In this document: positions 50,613-60,077 of the stretch, one piece after another
Position numbering within the stretch: position 1 is the stretch's first letter
Layout: every line of letters begins with the position of its first letter
Origin: Rhynchopus sp. YZ270_cl-10
Lineage: Eukaryota > Euglenozoa > Diplonemea > Diplonemida > Diplonemidae
Direction of reading: 5' to 3'
Assembly (NCBI GenBank): GCA_964035575.1
Contig: OZ037857.1
Location: 868,001-932,000 of the forward strand
DNA: 64,000 bases
Program-made: the position numbers and the translations under genes
Notes under the pieces: generated by a model
The model's input: only the letters and a program-made list of their open reading frames with translations
Told to the model about the DNA's origin: nothing
Databases searched by the model: none

Positions 50613-53600
50613 ATGCCGTCAACATTTTCCTTGTTGGCACTCCTGATGGGGGTGCACAGCGTATCTGCGTGCATGGGAGGAACGTTCATCGATGGTACGG
50701 ACTACTTCAGTGAGAAGACCGAGGTGGCGTACTCTGGTGGGTTCACCATTGTGTACAAGAACTTCTACAAGGAGGTGACAACCGGGGGGCAGAAGTACCT
50801 GCTTGTACAGTGCTTCTCCGATGCCGCTGAGAACGCAAAGGCTGTCGCAGCACTCCCTGCGTGCTCGCTGAGTGATGCCATGCCGTGCCACGTCCTCCCC
50901 ATTCCCGTCAAGATTGTTTCACTTGCGGGTGCTCACAAAGTGGTTGGTATGCTTGAGGAGCTCAACGTCGTGTCCTCCGTGAACTACACGTCGAACTTCG
51001 CTGTGGCACCGTGCCTGCAGAAGAAGGAGGAGGATTCCTACATCGCACGCACAGACCTCGAGAGCGCGTCGCAGATGGACACCACAGACGTTGTCTTCAT
51101 GTCGAAAGGCTTCTCCACCACCACCCACAACAAGATTGTTGACCTCAGCGCCTTCGACGATGAGGCAATGCCCCTTGGCCGTGCGGAGTGGGTTGAGTTC
51201 GTCGCCCTCTTCTTCAACAAGGAGGGCTGGGCCAACTACCTCGTCGAGCGTATCAGCCTCACCTACACCGAGCAGACCACCATGGCGAAGGCGCTGTTCA
51301 AGGTCGGTGCCGTCTGGATCGAGAGCATCACCTCCGACCGCATTACCTTCACAAGCTCGCAGTTCATCAAGAACCTGATGGCCGACGCGAATATCAACCT
51401 GCTCGACTTCGGCGGGTCCGTCGACCTCACCAACGTTGATGAGCGTAACTTCTACATTGATAACCTCAAGACTGTTTCCGTCGTGTACCTCGCCACAGGA
51501 GTCCGCCACACCGACCTCCGTGCCGTGCTTGAGTCCATCAAGATCGTCTACGGCAGCACGCAGTTCGTCGTGCACCACGACTCCAAGCCCTACAACGTCT
51601 TCCAGCCCGACCTCTACGTCAGCCCCTCGCACACAGACTCAAGCGAGTGGGAGGAGGAGTCTGCGTCGTCACCCGACCTGCTTCTGTCCGACATCATGAA
51701 GTCGTCGCGCGTGGACAACACACCGTGGACCAACACTGAGTACCTCTTCATGCGCCACGTGTCGTCCGCTCCTGTGCAGGTCCGTGTCTCTGCCTTCAAC
51801 GAGGCAAACATGTGCGAGAGGGGTCTGCGCAGGCCGTCCGACGTCTTGGGCATGCGCCACTATGTGCAGGCAGGCCTGTCCAAGGCCTCAGCCAACCCCA
51901 CAGGCCCCGTGACGCACCAAGACCACTACGACTTCTTCCCCGACAAGGCGGACCAGGAGTACGCCGTCGACTTCGAGATCTTCTACCATCTCACGTGGAA
52001 GCTTGTCAGGAACTACCTGCGCAAGGAGGACTACATCCTCATCCTCGACGGCACCAGTGCTGCGTCACACCCGTCCGCGTACGTGCTCCCGGCTGCCAAG
52101 AAGATTGTCATCCCTGTGACCACTGCTGCCGTCGCCGCCACCCCCACCGTGCACATCATGGTGATGCTCGGTGTGAGCCACACGATCGTGAACACAACGT
52201 ACTCCCCGCACCCGTGCATCATGAAGGCGATTGAGAATGGAACCATGACAATGCTGCCCTGGAGCCCAGGCGCCCTCAACACCGGGGTGTACTTCGCCAA
52301 CTACGCCGACTCCACCAGAAGCAACTCTGTCGCAACGTCGGCGACGTCGGACCCTGGCCACATCAACCGTGCAGAGTGGGTCAACTTTGTTGCCACATTC
52401 TTCAACAAGGAGAAGCTTGCGGAGGAGATCTTCAGGTCCATCACCGGCAGGTACCTTTGCGTGGAGGACAAGGGGTACGGCGCTGTGCAGACGAGCGGAA
52501 ACCGCCCACGTGTCATGGTGCTGTCGTACTCGAGAGCAACAACGACGGCGGCAGCGTACTACCAGATCTCGAACTCGTCGTACATGAACGAGTGGATCCA
52601 CAAGGCCGGTGGGATCCACGTGTCAGTCGACCCCACGTCCCTGGCGTACATCCACGGTGAGCCGGCTGTGACGTACGGAAACCCTATTATCAAAATTGCC
52701 AACCTGACGCTGCTGAAGACTGTCTTCGCTGACGTCGATGTGTTCATTGACCAGTACTACCACTTCGGAAAGTCTGCGGCTGTTATGGTCACACTGGATG
52801 ACTTCAAGGCGGCATACGAGATCACCGTCGCGGAGGAGGAGTCCATTGCGTTCTACAAGAACCAGAAGATCTACAGGATTGACAACGGAACGGACGACAC
52901 CATGGCCAGAACCGACCAGTTCACGCGCATGGTGGTTGAACCCGACGCAGGTCTCGAGGACATGATCTCTATCCTGCACCCGGGCTGGGACGGCTCCATC
53001 ACCACAAGCTACTTCTTCAGGAACCTGTTCGACAACACCCCTACCCGCATCTACAGTGCCTCGCAGTGCACAGGTACCGACAGCCCCGACCTGCTCTCAC
53101 GCGACATCACCTGCAGCGTGCCCTGCTCCAGCAGAAACCTGCAGGAGTACTGCAACCTCGAGTGCACCTGGGACCTCAGCTCCTCAAGCTGTAGCGAGAG
53201 CACACCGCTCCCGCCGTTCTTCCACGACACCGAGGTATGTTGTCTCTCTCTCTCTCTCTCTTCTTGGGTTCCTAAATAGTTTTTCACAAATATTTACCCG
53301 CTTATTGGTAGCATGAATTCACTCCTTGCCCCCCTCCCCCCCCTCCGTATTTCCACACCACGCTGGATGATAGGGTGATTTGGTAGATTTACATGATAGG
53401 TCACATGATAGAATTTTATCATGTGAACCGGTAAATCCCATCATGTGAACCATCATGTGAACCGGGAAATCTAACATGCACTATGAACCTATTATCTTCT
53501 TTTCTTTTTTTATGAATAGTCCAAGAAACCAAATGCAAATCTATTTTACACCTTTTGTTTTTATTCCTACGAAACTTCCTTTAAATAGTATTAGCCAATC

Positions 53601-53760
53601 ATCCCTCAAACAGGAGGATTGTGCAATCAACACCCTTACCTACCTACAATTTTTGTGACAACCCCCACCCTCCCCAAAACAGAGCCCTGCCCCTGCTGGT
53701 GTGGTGACCCCCCTGATGCTGCTCTCGATGGCAGCGGTTGCGGTCGCTCTGCTGTTTTGA
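50613..53760 (+). CDS. Duplicated periplasmic-binding-protein-like surface protein (2 exons, 899 aa)
   Basis: Exons 50613-53234 and 53683-53760. A signal peptide (MPSTFSLLALLMGVHSVSA) precedes two related halves. Each has a YxxxFTIxY-type strand or equivalent and the signature RAEWVEFVALFFNKE (about residue 190) or RAEWVNFVATFFNKE (about 588). Segments such as NTGVYFANYADST and GGIHVSVDPTS fit type III periplasmic-binding (TroA/FecB-like) folds, as in predicted iron- or siderophore-binding proteins of some algae and protists; that assignment is moderate. A Cys-rich segment (CSVPCSSRNLQEYCNLEC) precedes the anchor. Exon 2 encodes a hydrophobic end (TPLMLLSMAAVAVALLF) and TGA. The frame continues after TGA with a basic stop-transfer and an acidic tail to 53889. 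Without splicing the protein would end soluble at 53279. Confidence 0.85.
53235..53682 (+). other. Intron of the binding-protein-like gene
   Basis: Donor GAG|GTATGT followed by a CT run; acceptor CCTCCCCAAAACAG|AGC. Phase 0. It contains a hairpin-forming cluster of CATGTGAACC and CACATGATAG units at about 53395-53475. Confidence 0.8.
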
Positions 53761-53889
53761 GCCCTCATTTTGTGGTGTAGAAATAAGCGACGCAAGGCAG
53801 TGTTTGCCTTCACCACACAACACGATTTAATCAACGAAGAACCAGACGACGAAGAAATGACCGATGTGTACAGTACTAAAGAAGCTTAA
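53761..53889 (+). CDS. In-frame continuation after TGA: candidate read-through membrane tail
   Basis: Read in the same frame as exon 2, the 42 codons start ALILWCRNKRRK, which completes a membrane helix and adds a basic stop-transfer. They end in an acidic tail with INEEPDDEEMTDVYSTKEA-type composition and TAA. Codon composition looks coding. TGA is an ordinary stop in neighbouring genes, so this is not a reassigned code. It may be read-through, an allelic nonsense change or a sequence error. Confidence 0.5.
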   Translation, partial: ALILWCRNKRRKAVFAFTTQHDLINEEPDDEEMTDVYSTKEA

Positions 53890-54160
53890 GGCGCCTATTT
53901 CCCCCCCTTATCTAGAGAATTCCCACTCAAATAGCACCCCCTTCTGTTCTCCTAAGCATTTTTTTCACATTTTTTTTTAAATCCCAAATTTCAACAAAAC
54001 AAAAGAAAAAAATAGCAAAAAAAAAAAAAATGGCGAGCATTATGCCTGGGTTATCGCACAGTTTTTTTCCCCCCTGGACTTTTCAAAACCCTGGGTAGTG
54101 ATTTAGCGATGAACCTGACAAAAAAAAAAAACAAAAAAAAAAAAAAAAAAACACAAAAAA

Positions 54161-54619
54161 CATAGATACAGAATGCGCATCATGCGCAAATTGTGTAAAA
54201 AACACAAATTGTCATGCGCATATTTTTTTGTGTTTTTTCTAAGAGAAAAACACAAAATTTTGCGCATTAAAAAAAACAGCAAAAAAATATGCGCATTTAG
54301 AAAAACACACAAAATTTTGCGCGTCATGCGCATTATGCGCATTCTGATGCGCATATTTTTTTGTGTGTTTTTCTAAAATGCGCATGTTTTTTTGTGTTTT
54401 TTTGTGTTTTTTTGGTATGCGCATCACACATATGCGTTATGCGCATACCAAAAAAACACAAAAAGACATGCGCATGAAGAACTACACAAAAAAATATGCG
54501 CATCCACTTTTGTTTTTTTTGTATGCGCATGACATAAAAAAAACACACAAAAAACATGCGCATAACACAATTATGCGCATTATGCGCATCATGCGCATGA
54601 TGCGCATTCTCTAGCTATG
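54161..54619. mobile_element. 459-bp element built of ATGCGCAT palindromes
   Basis: The ends CATAGATACAGAATGCGCAT and inverted CATAGCTAGAGAATGCGCAT match at 18 of 20 positions. The interior is about 20 copies of ATGCGCA(T) or its inverse, spaced by A or T runs with ACACAAAA. Both flanks are A-rich, so the target duplication is ambiguous. A 20-bp piece of its right end occurs in intron 2 at 16285-16304. Confidence 0.75.
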
Positions 54620-55054
54620 AAAAAAAGCCTCCACTGATATGGACACTCTACCCGATCCTCGCCCCGTTGTTAGTTGTTCTATTCCCGACCCTTTCCCCTT
54701 GTGTCAACATGAGTGTCTCTCCAGCCACCCTTGCCGTGTTGGAGTGACTTTAAGAAGAAAAACCTTTCTTTTTTAATTTCACCCTCACGAAAAAATATTG
54801 GGAGAGTTTTGGGTGAGACTCACATTACGAAAACAATGGGGGAAGGAGAAGGCAACGACGGACTAGAGAGCCTTCGTCAGTCAGATATTTCTTTTTCATT
54901 TTTTTTTTTCTCTCTCTCTTTTTTTTTTTTTAAACACATCACCATTTTAGTAGGTTTTCGCGCAAACAAAATACTCACTCCTTCCCCTCTCTTCACCCCT
55001 CCCTTCCTATGTAGAAAAGCAAAGCGTCTATAGCGGGAGTGGGAAAGAAAGGAT

Positions 55055-55089
55055 TCCCCTCTCGAAGTGTCTACACTAATGCTACCACC
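55055..55089 (+). repeat. Directional motif class C (partial)
   Basis: CCTCTCGAAGTGTCTACACT then AATGCTACCACC. It is interrupted or bounded by the element beginning at 55084. Confidence 0.45.
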
Positions 55090-55202
55090 TGATTTTTACC
55101 CCGCGTATAGGCGCGTAAAAGCGCGTAAAGGCGTGTACGGACGGTCCGTATATGCCTGTACGGACCTTTACACGCCTTTATGCGGGGCAAAAATCAGGTG
55201 GT
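55084..55202. mobile_element. 119-bp inverted-repeat element, ACCACCTGATTTTT ends
   Basis: The arms pair for most of their length (ACCACCTGATTTTTACCCCG onward, and GGCGTGTA). The centre is the perfect palindrome TACGGACGGTCCGTA with one base pair offset. The outer 13 bases match the element at 8090-8168. Confidence 0.75.
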
Positions 55203-56254
55203 ACTAAGTATTTAGGGGAAAATAAATGGATTTGAAATTTTTTTTTGCAGCACAACCTCTGATGGACTTATCAATGTTCTCCCCCACCCCACCCCTGTTT
55301 CCTCCTAAAAAAAAACAAAAAAAAAAAAACATTGTGACTTCCTCACACTCTATTTTTGTATCTTTTTTTCTTAAGAAAAATGGGTATACAATGGAGTGTG
55401 CAGATGGGTCTCACTATATTCAAAGTAGTCGGTTTACCGCGCAAACTCCTGTAAAGCAGTGCAAAAGATGTGGGGAAAAAAAAAGCGTAAACAGTGATTA
55501 GTGAAGACTGCCGTACAAAGCAGCTACACGGTTCACAGTTTAGCAATGAACGGAGAGGTTCATGTTATTTTTTTTCCCTTTGTTCTTGTTGGTTAGAAAG
55601 CGTATGCACCTATCTGATACTTAGTACTGTTCTGTAAAATAAAAAGAAACAGCTAACTTCACAGGTTGTTTTTGCAGCACTGGACCGCTCTTTGTGTATA
55701 ATGTTCCCCCTTTTTTTTTAATCAATGAAAGTGCCGTTACGCCCAACGAGCAGCTCTCATTGTTCTTTTCCAATATGTTGTACGAAAACTGACCGGCGTC
55801 ACCCCCCGACAACTGGTACGCTTTAGCGCACATATTTCTAATAAAAAAAAACGAATGTACAATTTTTTTTTTGTCTAAAAATGTAACAGAACGATTCGAA
55901 ACAAGAAAAAAAAAGTTACCCCAGGCAAGATCATGCCAAAAAAAATAAAATTGACCTGATAACATCATCAGCAAAAAAAACAACAGCGAGTGTTTCTCTC
56001 CTTCCCAATCTCCCCTTTTTTTGATGGAACATGTAGTACAAAAAAGCGTGTCCTGCCTTGTAGCTTCAAATACCTTCAAAAAAAAAAAAAAAAAACGTTG
56101 CCGTTGTCGTTCTGTTTGTTATTATTCCCCCCTTCTCCCCCTAAAAAAGCAATACTATTCAACCCCTTCTTTCCCCCCTCCCTAATGGCATCCATACCCC
56201 ACTCGCACCCTTATTTCAAACACCCTCAAGAACAACACCTTTCTTTTGACCACA

Positions 56255-57211
56255 ATGGGCGCGGTATCGGATGTCAAGGGGAAGTACCCTTCTTATGGGG
56301 AGATCATTGTCGAATTCTTGGTGCACGTCACAAGGGGCCCAGCATTGATGACCGCGCTTGCCTACGCAGTGCACGCACCGTTCGTCTCCTTCACCGCATG
56401 GCTCGGATCGTTTGGCTTGGATGAAGCAATGGTCTTTGCTGCATGCGCATGGCTGACACACTTTGTCCTGTATGTCCTTTGCGGTGGGCTTGCCTACTAC
56501 CTGGATATGACCGGAACCCTGCAGCAGTACAAGCTCTACCGTACAGAGGCAATGACAAACCCCCCATCCCGCTACAGACAGATGTGGAAGGAGGCCATCC
56601 TCGGCATGATCGTGACCCCCCCTCTCACGTACATGTTGTACACCTACTTCGACTTAGGAAACAACATCTTCGCCATTAAGAACCATGAGGCCCTGGGCGA
56701 GCCGCAGTGGGTCTTCGCAACGCTTTCTTTTGCAAAGTTTTTCAACTCTTTTATGTTTTATTGGGCACACCGTCTGTTTCATCATGATGCTTTGTACGCA
56801 AGGTTCCACAAGCAGCACCACTCCTTTGTGGGAACCATTGCGTGGTCCGCTGAGTTTGCGGATCCCATTGAGCAGGTCTTTGCGAACTTCGGGCCGACCC
56901 TTGTTGGTGTGACGCTGTTCCACCCACACCCACTGCTCTTCCACCTCTGGCTCGGCGTGCGTCTGCACCAGACCTATGAAAGCCACTCTGGCTACGCCTT
57001 CCACAACTCCTTCCTCCACAAGATCGGCCTCACCTACTCCGACGAAACTGCCTTCCACGACTTCCACCACACAGTCAACAAGGGAAACTACAGCATGGTC
57101 TGGATCGATGCACTCTTCGGAACAATGGACCCCTGGGTTGAGGGAGGTGGTGTCGAGGGCTACATCAAGAAGGGTGAAGAAGCGAAGCGTGTTGCCAAGA
57201 AGTCAGAGTGA
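56255..57211 (+). CDS. Methylsterol monooxygenase-like fatty acid hydroxylase superfamily enzyme (318 aa)
   Basis: Di-iron integral-membrane oxygenase, probably in the ER. The His-box set is complete: HRLFHH near residue 172, HKQHH near 186, then HQTYESH and HDFHH near 269, in the order and spacing of ERG25/SMO-type C-4 sterol methyl oxidases and sterol desaturases. Four or so hydrophobic segments precede and separate the boxes (e.g. LTHFVLYVLCGGLAYYL). The C terminus is Lys-rich (GEEAKRVAKKSE) and may act as an ER-retrieval-like basic tail. The ATG at 56255 is chosen because the upstream in-frame codons are not a start and the AG at 56229-56230 fits an acceptor. The exact substrate (4-methylsterol, another sterol or a sphingoid/fatty chain) cannot be told from sequence. 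Confidence 0.9.
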   Translation: MGAVSDVKGKYPSYGEIIVEFLVHVTRGPALMTALAYAVHAPFVSFTAWLGSFGLDEAMVFAACAWLTHFVLYVLCGGLAYYLDMTGTLQQYKLYRTEAMTNPPSRYRQMWKEAILGMIVTPPLTYMLYTYFDLGNNIFAIKNHEALGEPQWVFATLSFAKFFNSFMFYWAHRLFHHDALYARFHKQHHSFVGTIAWSAEFADPIEQVFANFGPTLVGVTLFHPHPLLFHLWLGVRLHQTYESHSGYAFHNSFLHKIGLTYSDETAFHDFHHTVNKGNYSMVWIDALFGTMDPWVEGGGVEGYIKKGEEAKRVAKKSE

Positions 57212-57869
57212 GAGAGTGAGAGAGAGAAGAGAACGAGAGAGGCAGAGAGAGAGAACGAAAGAATTCTGCCTAAAGGATGTGTGTGTTTTTGTTTTCTTTT
57301 GATCCCAAAATGTTCCCGTTTTTTTTTTGTATTTATTTTTATAGCTCTGGTTGATTCCTCAAAAGGGGTTTTCTACTTAAGAAGAACGAATGCAAAAATT
57401 TGGCGGGAGAGGGGGGAGTGGGCGGATGAAGGCTGATGAGAGCGATGATGAAAGGCTTGCTTCTCCCTTTTTTTTAACGTTTTTTTTATTTTTTATTTTT
57501 AAAATACCACCGCATACATTGATATCTCCGAGAGTCTCGGAAACTCTCCGATGGTGTTTTTTTAGAGAGTTTTGGCGATTAAAAAAATCAAAAAAAAATC
57601 TATGTATGCATTACCTCCCCTATTTTCAGCAAAGAAAAAAAATTGAAAAGGAAAAAAAAAGAGACAATATTTCAAAAAATAGAATGTGAAGAAGAGCAGG
57701 GGAGGGGGGTTATTGATTCTGGGTGGGGGGGGGGGGGGTTTTAGCTTTACTTTGTCTTTTCTCGCATAACAAAGGGAAAAGATATTATTCACTCACACTA
57801 TTTGCTTCGCGTATCTCATGTTGTCATATAATGCAACGAGGTCGAACAAACTTCGCTAAGGCCTGATAC

Positions 57870-57924
57870 AGGCGTGGCTGAGGCGTTATGTTGTAAGTAA
57901 TGTTAGTACCCCTCAGCCACGCCT
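57870..57924. repeat. Inverted repeat AGGCGTGGCTGAGG
   Basis: Two exact 14-bp arms flank a 27-base loop, consistent with a small hairpin element or a structured RNA. Nothing else identifies it. Confidence 0.6.
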
Positions 57925-58215
57925 TCAGATAGGTTTTCCAGAAATGCCTATTTTTCAGGCGTAGGTGTAGATGCTTGACCTCACTGCATTTGTATGTGAT
58001 ATGCACCTAGTTGCCACAAAAAAAAGCCGCGAGATGGCAAGAAACCACACCCCAAATGGTCCCAAAACAAAGAAAATAAAGCAACGATAGCGAAACAATG
58101 TTATCGGAGGTCTTGGGAAGCACAATAAGGAAAGTGGAGGTTGCACACAATATATTAAAAAAAAAAAACTAAATGGACGCAACTACACTGAACGCACAAT
58201 TTATTTTATGCTAAG

Positions 58216-58256
58216 ATGTGTATGCACTGTGACGCATATTCATCTTGTAACCTTTC
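58216..58256 (+). repeat. Directional motif class B
   Basis: ATGTGTATGCACTGTGACGC, then ATATTCATCTTGTAACC, directly after GCTAAG. Confidence 0.55.
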
Positions 58257-59159
58257 TTTTTCCAATTTGAGTCATTCATTTGAAATAATTGGAAAAGGGT
58301 CAGCACGTTTGAAGAAATTCATGGAAATTTCCTTGAACGTTGCCATGACGGGAGGATGGACAATTTTTTTTTTTTTTAGCACCATCCCCGAAAAAAAAAG
58401 ATACCGGATTTTGAGAGGGCGAACAACACAAACGAAAGGTTTCGTCTCTCAGCAACGTGGAGATTGTTTTTTGTTTTGTCATTTTTTTGTTTGTTTTGTT
58501 TTTGTAATACGATGAGTGATGTCTCTTAGTATCCTCTTCCCCTTTGGGTGACAGTTGAGCACATAACCCACCTTGGTCAGTAATTGTCGATGCGACCTAC
58601 CCATAGTGGAACACATCCTCGCCCACACTAAAACAGATTTTTTCTTCTTCAAAAAAAACACCTTCTAAAGAAGGTCGATAGGTAAGGTCTTTTCAATTTT
58701 TTTTTTATATTTTTTGCTAACACATATAGGGAGCCCTTTGCTTTGACAGATGTGGTGAGCCTTCACGCCTCTAAGGGATGGATAAGGACCCATCTTTCAA
58801 CTTTTTATTTTTTGTTTTTTCTGCCTTCAGTGCACCTCACCCCCCTATTGTTATGTTTCCTGGATGCCACCTACTTTTTTTTTGACCCCAACCAATCCCC
58901 GTTTCCTTCCGTGTGTGTGTGTGTGTACGCAATATCCATTGCTCGTCATGCAGTAGGTGGTGCAAAACGGGATGGTGCGTTCATATCATATGCAACTACC
59001 ACCACCACTACCACCACCCTTCCCCCCCACCTCCTGTCCCACTCCTCCCTTCTCTGGGATCTGGGGTGGGGAAAAAAGGTGTGAGTGAGCATTTTCCCGT
59101 CCACATTTTCCCCCCCTCTTCATTTTTTCCATCCTTTATCTTCAGCGCTCTCCCTAAAA

Positions 59160-59200
59160 GGTTGGCCAAGCATGGCTTAGGTTCACCTTGCCCAGCTTTC
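59160..59200 (+). repeat. Directional motif class A
   Basis: AAAAG|GTTGGCCAAGCATGG, then CTTAGGTTCACCTTGCCCAG, followed by CTTTCTCTTTT. Confidence 0.55.
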
Positions 59201-60055
59201 TCTTTTGGAGTGTTGGCGAACAGTCTCGGAACCACTCAACAGGTCGATGCTGAACAATCACATAGACTTGAAACCAAAAATAAAATATAAAAAAAAGCAC
59301 ATGGCCCCATCACGTGCCTTGTTGTGAGCACTTCTCATTGTTGTCGTATAGTTTGGCTGTCAATACCATTCAGAGAGAGAGAGTTGTGTCAATGGGCCTG
59401 TGTTCTGATTCCCACTGTATGTGTTCGCCGAACCTCCCCATATTTTTTTACAGATAAAAAAACCCACATTTTTTTTATAGTGCGCGAAAACAAAGTGAAG
59501 TGAAGGTGTTGCACCATGGTGATTTCACTGTTGCAATTTCTTTCAAAGAAGCTGTCTTCCCCTGATATATCAGCTACACTGGCGCTATTGTGGTATCTTA
59601 AAAAGGAAAGTTATTTTGGATTGCAGAACCTGTGTGCGTGAGTCAGGATGAGGTAACCTCATAAAATAAACAACAAAAAAAAGCAAAAAAAAGAAGGGAA
59701 AAAAAAAATCACGAGGAGGGCACCCGGCACCCCATTCCCTTATCCCCACCCATCCCAACGTAACCCTGAAGGGAAATAAGCTTCGGGTAAAATCCCCTTG
59801 GTTTGTCCTGTTCGCACGCAATGCAGTGTCGCAAAGAAGAAGAAAAAAAGATCCTCCTGTTTTGTTGCAATCCTGACTATGTTGCGGTGTTTTGTTTTTT
59901 GCGGCTACTTTTCAACATTTCATTTTATTGCCAATGGTAGGTAACATGAATACCCATTCCCTGTTCACCAAACCCTTCTCACCTTGACGCCACTCTCGTG
60001 TAACCACACCGACATGAAGCATTTGCCATTACCCCTATCGTTGCCAACACATTGC

Positions 60056-60057
60056 AG
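60056..60057 (+). promoter_or_regulatory. Predicted trans-splice acceptor AG for the cathepsin L-like gene
   Basis: ACATTGCAG lies 20 nt before the ATG at 60078; the 5' UTR would be CA-rich. Confidence 0.55.
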
Positions 60058-60077
60058 ACTACACACAAAACACAACC

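Larger units (their letters stand above)
53890..56254. other. Intergenic region before the sterol-oxidase-like gene
   Basis: No gene is supported. It contains the ATGCGCAT element (54161-54619), a class C-like motif (55055), an inverted-repeat element (55084-55202) and several long A runs. The last 150 bases are pyrimidine-rich with a candidate acceptor AG at 56229-56230. Confidence 0.6.
57212..60077. other. Intergenic region before the first cathepsin gene
   Basis: No gene is supported. It starts with a GA-repeat 3' UTR (57209-57255). It contains a perfect 14-bp-arm inverted repeat (57870-57883 / 57911-57924), directional motifs at 58216 and 59160, a GT microsatellite near 58910-58925 and a (CCA/CTA)n stretch at 58995-59025. 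A pyrimidine-containing run ends at the acceptor AG at 60056-60057. Confidence 0.6.
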
